DNA of 64,000 bases, from assembly GCA_001899635.1 (NCBI GenBank), contig MKVQ01000014.1, forward strand, positions 107,904-171,903, read 5' to 3'. A program made the position numbers and the translations under genes. The notes below the pieces were generated by a model that saw only the letters and a list, made by a program, of their open reading frames with translations, made no database searches and was not told the DNA's origin. This stretch comes from Myxococcales bacterium 68-20 (GTDB lineage Bacteria; Myxococcota_A; Polyangia; Polyangiales; Polyangiaceae). The number at the start of each line of letters is the position of its first letter. Position 1 is the stretch's first letter. Positions 1 to 8,247 of the stretch are shown piece by piece.

Positions 1-589
1 CGCATCGTTCGAGGATGCGCTCCAGCAGCGCGCGATGGCTCTTGTCGAGGGCGAGCAGCACCGTCACGAGCGCGTCCCACCCTTCATGGCGCCGGGCGAT
101 GATCCGGTAGCGATCGATCTCCTGGTAGAGGCAGCTCTCGAGCGCCTTCTCCGTCAGGTCGCGATCGTCGTCGTACTCCCCTCGATCCGCCATCTCGACG
201 GCGAGCTCGTCGAGGTCCACGACGAGGGCGTGACGGTGCACCGCCATGATCACGAAGTCTTCGGGAAGCTCCGCCAGCCTGTCGGCCGTGAACTCGTCGC
301 CGGCTTCGAGGAGGATCTCGAGCCAGAGCGCGAAGCGTTCGTCGTCGAACTTCTCGTCGTCGCCCGGGCGCACACTGCGCCAGAGATCTTCGTCGAACAC
401 CCGCGCGAGCTGCTCGGTGGTCGCGAGCGCCACGATCTCGCCCGAGTCCTCGAGGCCGACGTGGTCGATCAGCTTCGCGAGCGCGCGCGGCGGAAGATCC
501 CGTACGGCGCGAACGAGGTCGGGACGATCGAGGACACGCGCGAGAACGCGTCCCGCCCCGGGTGCCGAGTAGCGAGTCATCGACGTCAT
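1..589 (-). CDS. DUF6178 family protein (partial, runs off left edge)
   Basis: This reading frame is not in the ORF track. Translating the minus strand from the ATG at 589 gives an open frame to the window edge beginning MTSMTRYSAPGAGRVLARVL. It has a leucine-rich helical pattern, then GLEDSGEIVALATTEQLARV and an acidic LWLEILLEAGDE-type segment. These resemble the N-terminus of DUF6178 proteins, which have no assigned reaction. The ATG overlaps the stop of the upstream TetR gene (ATGA, 589-586), so the two genes form a translationally coupled unit. A second in-frame ATG lies at 580. The + strand ORF 35..664 is its shadow. The family call comes from remembered sequence similarity. The presence of a gene is well supported by the frame, the overlap and the regular amino-acid pattern. 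Confidence 0.7.
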   Translation of the reverse strand, partial: MTSMTRYSAPGAGRVLARVLDRPDLVRAVRDLPPRALAKLIDHVGLEDSGEIVALATTEQLARVFDEDLWRSVRPGDDEKFDDERFALWLEILLEAGDEFTADRLAELPEDFVIMAVHRHALVVDLDELAVEMADRGEYDDDRDLTEKALESCLYQEIDRYRIIARRHEGWDALVTVLLALDKSHRALLERILERC

Positions 590-1242
590 GAACGTGTCTC
601 CTTTCGTCCGCGTGTCGACGGACGCGCGCCTTCGAAGAGCGCCTTCAGTCCTGCGAGGTGGTAGTCCGTCACGTGCGCGACCGCCGCGCGGACGTCCGCT
701 TCGTCCGCGAGCTCGGCAAGCGCCGCGGCCATCGTGGCGACGAAGCTCCCGTAGATGCGCGTGAGCGCGAAGCGTAGCGTGCCGGTCACGACCGGAGCAG
801 CGCCGACGGACCGCGCATGGGCGACTGCGAGCTTTACCAGTCGCTCCACGGTCTCTTCCGCGAACGACGCATGCTTCGTCCCCGCGGCTTTCGAGAGCAG
901 CACGACGACGCGCAGACGATGATCGATGCAGAAGCGAAGCAGCTCCTCGGCGGCCGCGTGGTAGGGCGCGCCGTCCGGGAGCGTGCCGATGTCCGCGATA
1001 CCGGAGAGTGCCTCCACGCGACGCCGCAAGAGGCGCGAGAGCGTATCGACGAACGTGTCCGGGAGGACGGCGTGGAAGAGCTCCTCCTTGTTCGGGAAGT
1101 ACAGGTACACGTTGCCCGTCGCGACGCGAGCCGCTTTCGCGATCTCCGCCATCGTGGCGGGCGCATAGCCCTTGCGCGCGAACACCTCGAGCGCCGCGCC
1201 GCTGATCCGCTCGCGGACCTCTTCCTTCAGAACCTGCGCCAC
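586..1242 (-). CDS. TetR/AcrR family transcriptional regulator
   Basis: A one-component repressor with a TetR N-terminal DNA-binding domain. The helix-turn-helix reads EVFARKGYAPATMAEIAKAA followed by VATGNVYLYFPNKEELF, which is the diagnostic TetR pattern. The remaining ~150 residues are a variable helical ligand/dimerisation domain that does not reveal the inducer. The ORF track starts at a GTG at 1284, but that start lies inside a perfect 15-bp palindrome that looks like the operator. The GTG at 1242 (VAQVLKEEVRERI) is therefore preferred, with a GAGAAAG-type ribosome site just upstream. It overlaps the following DUF6178 gene by ATGA, so both are probably autoregulated from the palindrome. 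Target genes beyond this pair cannot be read from the sequence. Confidence 0.9.
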   Translation of the reverse strand: MAQVLKEEVRERISGAALEVFARKGYAPATMAEIAKAARVATGNVYLYFPNKEELFHAVLPDTFVDTLSRLLRRRVEALSGIADIGTLPDGAPYHAAAEELLRFCIDHRLRVVVLLSKAAGTKHASFAEETVERLVKLAVAHARSVGAAPVVTGTLRFALTRIYGSFVATMAAALAELADEADVRAAVAHVTDYHLAGLKALFEGARPSTRGRKETRS

Positions 1243-1577
1243 GCGCTTTCTCGCTCCGGGTTCAATAATGAATGACGCATTCACTTATGGATCGCGTCAG
1301 CGGTTTCGTCAAGAGCGCCTCCATGCGCTCCCTCTCGAGGCTGGAGCGTCGGGGGCGTGCAGGTCGATCCGCCGCGCTGGACGGTTTCGCTCGACGGCCC
1401 GCGCCGAGCGTCGCTGCGGGCCGCGAGCTCGCTGATCGCCGAAGCGGTGCGAGGGGCGGGTGATCACCGGGTTGACGCCCGAGCGCTCGGCGCGCCATGC
1501 TCGCGCCCCTTACCCATGCCCCGCTCGGAGACGAACGCCGAAGTTGCTTGCCGCGCGGCTCGCTCGGGGAGCAGTTC
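1243..1577. other. Divergent intergenic region
   Basis: This 335-bp gap separates the minus-strand TetR gene from the plus-strand response regulator. It holds the palindrome described separately. No other RNA gene, convincing small ORF or strong promoter motif was seen; the short ORFs here are shadows. Confidence 0.5.
1269..1283. promoter_or_regulatory. Palindromic operator candidate for the TetR regulator
   Basis: TGAATG-ACG-CATTCA is a perfect inverted repeat just upstream of the TetR gene. Spaced TGAATG/CATTCA half-sites are typical of TetR/AcrR-type operators. Its position supports autoregulation and argues against translation starting at 1284. Binding is inferred. Confidence 0.55.
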
Positions 1578-2306
1578 GTGAGCGAGCAGGCGACGATCCA
1601 AGGTGGCAATGAGCGCCGTGGCGCGTCCGAGCTGCGGCTGCTGGTGGTGGAGGACGACCCGTCGATTGGCTCCTCGCTCGTGGTCGGGCTGAGGCGGGCC
1701 GGATTCCAGATCGAGCTGGCGACCACCGGTGAGCTCGCGCTGCACGCCGCACTGCGGGAGCGCTTCGATCTCGTCGTGCTCGACTTGAACCTTCCGGACC
1801 TCACCGGCTTCGATGTGCTCGACGCGTGGCGTTCGCGCCTGACATGTCCCGTCCTCGTGCTCACCGCACGCGTGGAGCTCCAGGACCGCCTGCGCGCGTT
1901 CGACCTCGGCGCCATCGACTTTCTGCCGAAGCCCTTCTGGATGGAGGAGCTCATCGCCCGCATCCGCCTGAGGCTCCGCGTCGTCGACGAGAGCCAGCGG
2001 CGGCGTGTTGCTTGGGACGACGTCGTCGCCGACCTCGACGGCCGCGTCGTGCGGCGCGCCGACGGTAGCGACCTTCTCTTGACCGCCCACGAGTTCAACG
2101 TCCTCGCCCTGCTGCTGGAGCGACGCGGCAGCGCCCTCACTCGCGACCAGATCGCCCAGGCCACGCTCCCTCTCGACGGCGACCGGCAGGACCGCACGGT
2201 GGACAGCCACGTCTCGCGCATCCGTCGCAAGCTCGGTAGCGCGGGCGCGCGTATCCGCACCGTCTGGGGCATCGGTTACTGCTTCGATGCCGAGGATGTC
2301 CCGTGA
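1578..2306 (+). CDS. OmpR/PhoB-family response regulator
   Basis: A two-component transcription factor. The N-terminal receiver domain (about residues 15-130) starts LRLLVVEDDPS with the acidic pocket. The phospho-acceptor Asp is in VVLDLNLPDLTG and the conserved Lys in FLPKPF. The C-terminal winged helix (about 145-235) contains LLLTAHEFNVLALLLERRG and ends with VDSHVSRIRRKLG and VWGIGYCF, typical of OmpR DNA-binding domains. The start was moved from 1497 to the GTG at 1578 because GGGGAG lies about six bases upstream and nothing before it is conserved. The stop overlaps the histidine kinase start (GTGA). The cognate signal and regulon are unknown. The neighbouring secreted protein at 3806 could be a target, but this is only positional inference. 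Confidence 0.92.
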   Translation: MSEQATIQGGNERRGASELRLLVVEDDPSIGSSLVVGLRRAGFQIELATTGELALHAALRERFDLVVLDLNLPDLTGFDVLDAWRSRLTCPVLVLTARVELQDRLRAFDLGAIDFLPKPFWMEELIARIRLRLRVVDESQRRRVAWDDVVADLDGRVVRRADGSDLLLTAHEFNVLALLLERRGSALTRDQIAQATLPLDGDRQDRTVDSHVSRIRRKLGSAGARIRTVWGIGYCFDAEDVP

Positions 2307-3676
2307 CCCTGTGGCGACGCATCACGCCGGCCATCGTCCGAGTCAGTCTGCTGAGCGCGCTCGTTGGCACCCTGACGACGTTCATCCTGACCGGCCGCTA
2401 CGCGCTCGGCCGCTTCACCGAGGACTTGCAGGAGGTGATGGCGCACGTGCGTCAGGATCCCTTCGTCGCGCGCTGCGAGGCGTCGCCCGAGGGCTGGCGC
2501 GTCCAGATGCCGAGCGGAAGCGAGCTGGCGACGTTCGACATTGCCCGGCTGCCGCCTGACGGGCCCGACGCACGGCTCCTGGCGAGGATCCTCGCGGGGG
2601 AGAGCCGGGCGAGCCGGATCCTGGTCTTCCAGGACTTCGGCGGGGCAATGCTCCTGCGGCTCGCGCCGGAGGGGCCGTGCAGTCTTCTGCAGCTACGCTG
2701 GAAGGTGGAGGCGGGCTCCCCGCGGCGGAGAGCGCTGCTTGGGGCCGGCGCGCTCGCGATCGTGAGCGCCCTGCTCACCGGACTTTCGTGCGCATTCATC
2801 GTGGTGCGGCCGCTCATCGTGCGGATGCAGCGGCTCGAGGGCGCCGCGAGGCTCCTGGGCCGCGGACCGGAGTACGCCTCGGCCGCGGACCCGGGCGAAG
2901 ACGAGCTCGGGGCGATCTCCCGGGTCCTCGACGACGCGAACGGGCGCATCTGGGAAACCACCCGGCGCCTCGTCGAACAAAACGATCAGCTCCAGGATCA
3001 CCTCGCCGACATCGCCCATGATCTCAAGACACCGCTGACCGCCGTGCAGCTCACTCTCGAGCAGGTCGCCCGGGCGCAGACCGACGCCGCAACTCGGGAG
3101 ATGATGACGCGTAGCCTCGACGATTGCGTCTATCTCGCTGCGATGATGGACAACCTCCGCGTCGGCACGGCGCTGCGAGACGGACTCGACCCGGGCGGCG
3201 GGGCCGTGGCGGACGCCGGCGAACAGGTGGCGCTCGTCGTTCGCCGCCTCGCCCTCCTCGGCCGCTTCAAGCAGGTGGAGGTGAACATGGCGCGCCCCGA
3301 CCGGGCGGTCCGAGTCTCCTGTCGCGCCCTCGCGCTCGAACGGGTCATCGACAACCTCGTCTACAACGCCGTCAGCCACGCCGGCGCGGGCGGCCACGTG
3401 GCGGTGGTGCTGGAGGCCGACGGCGAGTGCTTTCGCCTCACGGTGCTCGACGACGGCCCAGGGGTTTCGCCCGTGGAGCTCGCCGCGCTCGGTATGCGCC
3501 GCTTCCGGGGCACGGGCGCCGAGCTGCGCGCGCCCCGAGGCAGCGGACTCGGACTCTCCATCGTCTCCGAGATCTGCCGGCGCTGCGGCTGGGACCTGCG
3601 CTTCGAGTCGAACCGCCCGACGGGCCTGAAGGTCACCGTGAGCGGTCCCGAGCAAGGCGCGCCCGCAGGCGTGTGA
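2303..3676 (+). CDS. Sensor histidine kinase
   Basis: Membrane-bound partner of the preceding response regulator, overlapping it by GTGA. An N-terminal membrane helix (VRVSLLSALVGTLTTFIL) leads into a periplasmic segment of about 120 residues. A second helix (ALAIVSALLTGLSCAFIVV) and a HAMP-like stretch follow. The H-box DIAHDLKTPLTAVQL carries the phosphorylated His. The ATPase domain shows an N-box (ERVIDNLVYNAVSHA), a G1 box (DDGPGV) and a G2 box (GSGLGLSIV). All catalytic elements are present, so it should be active. The sensed ligand cannot be deduced because the periplasmic domain matches no family I recognise. The 544-aa minus ORF 2693..4327 is a shadow. Confidence 0.93.
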   Translation: MTLWRRITPAIVRVSLLSALVGTLTTFILTGRYALGRFTEDLQEVMAHVRQDPFVARCEASPEGWRVQMPSGSELATFDIARLPPDGPDARLLARILAGESRASRILVFQDFGGAMLLRLAPEGPCSLLQLRWKVEAGSPRRRALLGAGALAIVSALLTGLSCAFIVVRPLIVRMQRLEGAARLLGRGPEYASAADPGEDELGAISRVLDDANGRIWETTRRLVEQNDQLQDHLADIAHDLKTPLTAVQLTLEQVARAQTDAATREMMTRSLDDCVYLAAMMDNLRVGTALRDGLDPGGGAVADAGEQVALVVRRLALLGRFKQVEVNMARPDRAVRVSCRALALERVIDNLVYNAVSHAGAGGHVAVVLEADGECFRLTVLDDGPGVSPVELAALGMRRFRGTGAELRAPRGSGLGLSIVSEICRRCGWDLRFESNRPTGLKVTVSGPEQGAPAGV

Positions 3677-3805
3677 GCCTCGCGCGCGGCGTTCGGCAAT
3701 CTCGCGCGCCTCCACAGTTGCTCCAACTCTTTCCTCTACCGTGGGCGAGGTTTGCCGGATCACCACCCGCGGTCCGGAGAGGTCACCCTTTTCGAAGAGG
3801 TTCCA

Positions 3806-5815
3806 ATGTTGAAGTCGACCGTCCTTTCCCTCGGAGTTGCGGCCGTTCTCGTCGCCGCGGGCACCGCCCGCGCGGACACCGTGTCCGCAAAACGCGACAC
3901 CTACGTGCGCGCCAACAACAAGGGCCCCTACGGCACCGAGGCGCACATCAGCGTGACGGCCAACAAGGCCGACAGCGAGGTCCGCAAGGGGCTCATCGGC
4001 TTCTCGATGGCGAAGGGGAGCGTCAACTCCGCCGTGGACGCGAAGCTCGATCTCACCGTCTCCGAGTGGGACGGCAAGGATGCCTCCGCGACCTTCGTCG
4101 TCTACGGCCTCCGCGACGTGTGGGCTGCGTTGGGGGACGCCGCCTTCTGCTTCGCCGAGAACAACTTCACCGAGAACTACAAATACAATCACGAGTATCT
4201 CTCCTTTCTCGACGGCTCCGACGGCGGTGTGGTCGCCAATACGCCCTGCGTCTTCGACCGTCGTCCTCTCGGCACCCTGACCGTGACCAAGGACAAGCTC
4301 GGTAAGACCGTGTCGTTCTCGAATCACGCGCTCCTGCGTTTTCTGCAGGAGGACGCGAACGGCATCGTGTCGTTCCTTCTCGTGCGCTCGGCTACCGACA
4401 AGGGCGGCTCACGAGTGGGGTTTGCCTCCCGCGAGCACGGCTCGCTCCCTGCTCCCCGCCTCACGTGGACCAAGTCGCGGGGCATCGAGCTCGCGGACAT
4501 GAGCGGCGCCACCGTCACGAACGGCGGCAAGACGGTCGCCTACCGGGGCGAGCTGCGCATTCCGGTCGCCAGCGGCGCGACCGTCACGGTGCCGGGCGCC
4601 GACGTGGCCATGACGTTCGATGCTGCCGGCGACCTCCTCACCCTCTCGGGCACGGTGGGGGTTCCGACGCTCCCCGATCAGGGGCTCCTGTCGCGGCTCG
4701 GCAGCGGGGAGAGCACCGGTCCGTCGCTTCAAATCGGCTACGACTACGCGGCTGCGTTCAACGGAACCGCACAGCTGCCGCTCTCGCCTACCACCAAGTA
4801 CTTCTACTTCCGGGAGCGTTCGGGGGCGTCGGTCACCTTCGGTCCCATCTCCGCCTCGAGCCCCGACGCGGGCGAGACGCTCATCGCACTCGACACACTC
4901 GCGCCGGCCTTGCTCTTCCACAGCGATCAGCTCGGTGGCAGCGTGGTGCTCGACTCGGTTCGCCTCGGCGTATCGGGCCGGAACACGATCCCCTTCTCGC
5001 CTTCGGTGACGAGATGGGTCGAGAGCTACATGACGAGCTTCGACGGCGACCTCTACATCGGCGGCTCGGGCAGCATCCCCACGTCGATCCCGGGCCTCTT
5101 CGTGACCGTCGATGGCGCTCTTACCGCCGACACGAACGTCGCGGCCTTCCCGACGGGCAACTGGGCGAGAACCATCGGCGGCAACGTCGACACTGGCATC
5201 GAGGCGTCAGTGGGGGTCTTCGCCGTCTCGCTTCCGGTCGGCCAGGCGAGCTTGCTCTATCGCGCCCAGGGGGAGGGTGGCAGGCCCTCCTTCGCCTTCT
5301 CGGGCGAGGCGTGGTTGCCGAAGTTCCCGGGCATGCCCTTTCGGATGGAGGGCAAGGCGAAGGCTGCCGGGTACATCACGGGCCACGACTCGGGGCGTGC
5401 TTCCTTCATTCGGGTGGAAGGCAAGTTCAGACCCGGCACCGGGTTCGTCAAACACGACCTCGAGGGCACGCTCGTGCTGGGCGGCACCCAGGGCAGCTTC
5501 TCGGGCAAGGCCACCTTCGGCGGCAAGAAGATGTCCGTCAGCGGCGACGTGACCGCCAGCCACGTGAAGCTCACCGGATCGATGTCGGATAGCTTCAACT
5601 TCCAGGCCGGCAAGATCAAGGTCGCCATCTCCGCGACCTTCGACACCCGCGGATCCGGCGAGGTGAGCGTCGGCGCGAGCGCCAAGTATTGCGACAGCAC
5701 GTTCGGCGCCGGCTGCGTGGGCGCGAGCGTCGACGAAGTGACCGTGCAGAGCAACGGCTCCGTGCGCGTCTGCGTCAAGATCAAGGACGTCGGCCGCACC
5801 TGCCAGACCCTCTGA
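3806..5815 (+). CDS. Secreted DNRLRE-domain-like protein
   Basis: A 669-residue exported protein. The start was placed at the ATG at 3806 (MLKSTVLSLGVAAVLVAAG), giving a clean Sec signal peptide cleaved after ARA, with GAAGAGG just upstream; the tracked start at 3752 adds an unlikely leader. After the signal, residues about 25-200 (VSAKRDTYVRANNKG, then GLIGFSM and LDLTVSEW) resemble the DNRLRE/carbohydrate-binding-like beta domain that often begins bacterial surface proteins. The remaining ~450 residues are Gly/Ser/Thr-rich, beta-predicted, with FSGEAWLPKFPG-type segments and two Cys pairs near the C-terminus. No catalytic motif is recognised. A structural or adhesive surface role is plausible. 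A GC-rich hairpin follows the stop. Confidence 0.75.
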   Translation: MLKSTVLSLGVAAVLVAAGTARADTVSAKRDTYVRANNKGPYGTEAHISVTANKADSEVRKGLIGFSMAKGSVNSAVDAKLDLTVSEWDGKDASATFVVYGLRDVWAALGDAAFCFAENNFTENYKYNHEYLSFLDGSDGGVVANTPCVFDRRPLGTLTVTKDKLGKTVSFSNHALLRFLQEDANGIVSFLLVRSATDKGGSRVGFASREHGSLPAPRLTWTKSRGIELADMSGATVTNGGKTVAYRGELRIPVASGATVTVPGADVAMTFDAAGDLLTLSGTVGVPTLPDQGLLSRLGSGESTGPSLQIGYDYAAAFNGTAQLPLSPTTKYFYFRERSGASVTFGPISASSPDAGETLIALDTLAPALLFHSDQLGGSVVLDSVRLGVSGRNTIPFSPSVTRWVESYMTSFDGDLYIGGSGSIPTSIPGLFVTVDGALTADTNVAAFPTGNWARTIGGNVDTGIEASVGVFAVSLPVGQASLLYRAQGEGGRPSFAFSGEAWLPKFPGMPFRMEGKAKAAGYITGHDSGRASFIRVEGKFRPGTGFVKHDLEGTLVLGGTQGSFSGKATFGGKKMSVSGDVTASHVKLTGSMSDSFNFQAGKIKVAISATFDTRGSGEVSVGASAKYCDSTFGAGCVGASVDEVTVQSNGSVRVCVKIKDVGRTCQTL

Positions 5816-5856
5816 CGTCGAACGCGCCCGTTGGAAGAGACACGCTCGCGAGCCTC

Positions 5857-5895
5857 GCGCGCACGCCCGAAGCAGGCCGACCTTCGGGCGCGCGC
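5857..5895 (+). terminator. Hairpin after the DNRLRE gene
   Basis: CGCCCGAAG pairs with CTTCGGGCG around a nine-base loop. The stem extends by five more GC pairs past a two-base bulge. It lies about 40 bp past the stop at 5815. There is no U-tract, so intrinsic termination is uncertain. Confidence 0.45.
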
Positions 5896-6052
5896 CGAGC
5901 ACTACCTCGTCAGGTCGAGATGAGATGTCGGATGGCGAATCCCTCCGACACGGGGGCCATGACCGCGACGCTGCGTTCGCTCGGGGCGGCGCGGAGGTCG
6001 GTGATGCGCCGGTGACCCGGCTCTCTCCTGGGGCAACGACGATCAGGTAGCG

Positions 6053-6079
6053 CGTTCGTGCGCAACTCGCGCACGAACG
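6053..6079 (+). other. Perfect 11-bp hairpin upstream of phosphoesterase lipoprotein
   Basis: CGTTCGTGCGC-AACTC-GCGCACGAACG is a perfect inverted repeat about 110 bp before the start at 6190. It could be a second terminator-like structure for the upstream gene, an operator, or a leader structure in the phosphoesterase mRNA. The rest of the 374-bp gap (5816-6189) shows nothing else recognisable. Confidence 0.5.
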
Positions 6080-6189
6080 TTCTCATCGTTCGATCGAGGT
6101 TGGAAAAAGACCGCGTCGAAGGAGGAATCCTTCGCGACGATCTGCGTTCGAGACCTGGGCCGATGAATGGCGCCTGCTATGAACCGCGC

Positions 6190-8247
6190 ATGCTCGGAAG
6201 CGGACGCCTCTCGGCTGTCGGCGCGGTTCTTTTCTCGTTGCTCGCCGCTGCGTGTGGGGCAGCCGAGGACGCGTCACCTCCTCCCCACGCCGTCGACGAA
6301 GGCGACGAGCTCGAACCCGACGCGGGCGGGGCGACCTTGCCCACGACGCCGTCGGCGGCATGTGTCGGCAAGCCCTCGGTGGAGGCGAGCTCGCTCGTGC
6401 TCGACGGCATCGACGATCACGTGACGATGGGCGCCGCCCCGGATCTCGGTCTCGATCGCTTCACGGTCGAGGCTTGGGTCCGCCGCGACGGCGCGGGGCT
6501 TCCGTTCTCGACCGGTGCTGGCGGGCTCTCCCTCGTCCCGATTGCGGGCAAGGGTCGAGGCGAGAGCGACGGGAGCAACCTCGATTGCAATTACACCCTC
6601 GGCTTCTCGGGCGACGTCCTCGGCGCCGACTTCGAGGACGCGGCCACCGGCGCCAATCATCCCGTCATCGGCAAGACCAAGATCGCGATCGGCGAGTGGC
6701 ATCACGTCGCCGCGACGTACGACGGGACGAAGTGGCAGCTCTTCGTCGACGGACGGCTCGACGGCGAGGCGGTCGCCAATGCGACGCCGCGCAAAGACAG
6801 CATCCAGCACTTCGCGATCGGCAGTGCGCTCAACTCGAAGGGCGCGCCGGCCGGCTTCCTGAAGGGGGCGATCGACGAGGTGCGGGTCTGGGATCGCGCG
6901 CGGACCGAGGCGGAGATCAGCGGCGCCGTCTACGCGCGGCTCACGACCGCGCCCGGGCTCGTTGCTCGCTGGGCGCTGGACCAGAAGGACAACGGCGCGC
7001 CCGACAGCGTCGGCACGAACCCGGGAACGGTCGTGGGCGGAGCGACGTTCGCGGCGACCGGCGCGATCCTCGAAGCAGGCCTTCCTCCCAAGGTGTCCGC
7101 CGAGCTCCCAGGCACCGGTGCCGAGGTCGCCGGCAGGAGCGCGGAGCTCGCCGTGAAGGTCGACGATGCCGACAGCAAGGACTTCACCGCGACGTTCCAC
7201 GTCCGGCAGATCGTCGATACCGACGACTTCACCGTCGTCGTGATGCCCGACACGCAGTACTACACGCGGGCCGGCGACGATCCGAAGTACTTCTACGACC
7301 AGACGAAGTGGATCATGGACAACGCCGACGCGTACAACATCGTCGGCGTCATCCACAACGGAGACATCGTCGACAACGGAAACAACGACACGCAGTGGGC
7401 GATCGCGACCAAGGCGATGGCGACGCTCGAGAAGACGAGCACGCGCTTCCCCGAAGGCATGCCGTACGGAACGTCGGCCGGTAACCACGATCAATCGCCG
7501 AACGGCACGCTGAACGGCACCACGAAGTACAACATCCACTTCGGGACGAGCCGCTTCGCGAACAAGTCGTGGTTCGGAGGGACCTACGCCTCCGGCAAGA
7601 TCGACGAGAACTGGTTCACCTTCAACGCGGGCGGCCTCGACTTCGTCGTCGTGAACCTCCAGTACGGAGAGGTCGCGCGCGAGGCTCCGGTGCTCTCGTG
7701 GACGCGCAACGTCTTCCGGCAGCACCCGGACGCGTTCGGCATCGTCAACTCTCACTACATCCTCACCGGGGCAGGGAATTTCAGTGCGGCCGGCAGATCG
7801 ATCTACGAGGCCGTGAAGGACGTCCCGAACGTGCAGCTCCTGACGTGCGGTCACGTCGGCGCCGAGAAAGTGCGTACCGACACCTTCGAGGGGCACCCCG
7901 TCCACTCGATGCTCGCGGACTACCAATTCCGCGCGAACGGCGGGGCTGGCTACCTCCGCGTCTGGGAGTTCTCACCCAAGAGCGACGAGCTCACGGTCCG
8001 CACGTACTCGCCGACGGAGAAGAAGTTCGAGACCGACGCCGACAGCGAGTTCACGCTCCGGGTGGACCTCTCGGGGGCAGGGAAGAGCCCGTTCAAGCCT
8101 CTCGTCACGGTCGATCCCGTGGACGCGAGCGGCGTGAAGGCCAAGCTCGACGGGCTCGCGCCCGGTCAGACGTACGAGTGGTACGTCGAGGTCAGCGACT
8201 GCGCGCACACGGTCACGAGCTCGCGTTACCGGTTCAAGACCAAATAG
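6190..8247 (+). CDS. LamG-domain calcineurin-like metallophosphoesterase lipoprotein
   Basis: A surface or periplasmic lipoprotein joining a lectin-like domain to a phosphoesterase. The start at 6190 gives MLGSGRLSAVGAVLFSLLAAAC, a signal with an LAAAC lipobox. Residues about 60-230 form a concanavalin/LamG domain (SLVLDGIDDHVTMG, WHHVAATYDGTKWQLFVDG, IDEVRVWDRAR). After a linker the metallophosphoesterase core runs from about 335: VVMPDTQYY, GVIHNGDIVDN, SAGNHDQSP, NSHYILTG and LTCGHVGAE supply the metal-binding Asp/Asn/His set. A short Fn3-like segment ends the protein. The substrate is unknown; phosphoesters or surface glycans are possible. It converges on the HupE gene with a 22-bp 3' overlap. 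Confidence 0.88.
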   Translation: MLGSGRLSAVGAVLFSLLAAACGAAEDASPPPHAVDEGDELEPDAGGATLPTTPSAACVGKPSVEASSLVLDGIDDHVTMGAAPDLGLDRFTVEAWVRRDGAGLPFSTGAGGLSLVPIAGKGRGESDGSNLDCNYTLGFSGDVLGADFEDAATGANHPVIGKTKIAIGEWHHVAATYDGTKWQLFVDGRLDGEAVANATPRKDSIQHFAIGSALNSKGAPAGFLKGAIDEVRVWDRARTEAEISGAVYARLTTAPGLVARWALDQKDNGAPDSVGTNPGTVVGGATFAATGAILEAGLPPKVSAELPGTGAEVAGRSAELAVKVDDADSKDFTATFHVRQIVDTDDFTVVVMPDTQYYTRAGDDPKYFYDQTKWIMDNADAYNIVGVIHNGDIVDNGNNDTQWAIATKAMATLEKTSTRFPEGMPYGTSAGNHDQSPNGTLNGTTKYNIHFGTSRFANKSWFGGTYASGKIDENWFTFNAGGLDFVVVNLQYGEVAREAPVLSWTRNVFRQHPDAFGIVNSHYILTGAGNFSAAGRSIYEAVKDVPNVQLLTCGHVGAEKVRTDTFEGHPVHSMLADYQFRANGGAGYLRVWEFSPKSDELTVRTYSPTEKKFETDADSEFTLRVDLSGAGKSPFKPLVTVDPVDASGVKAKLDGLAPGQTYEWYVEVSDCAHTVTSSRYRFKTK

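Noticed and set aside
2693-4327. 544-aa minus-strand ORF opposite the histidine kinase and the DNRLRE-type gene
   Set aside because: It spans two well-supported plus-strand genes, has no family motif, and its His/Glu/Arg-rich composition is typical of antisense shadows in high-GC3 DNA.
6274-7926. 550-aa minus-strand ORF
   Set aside because: It is a shadow of the LamG/phosphoesterase lipoprotein, whose active-site motifs are intact on the plus strand.
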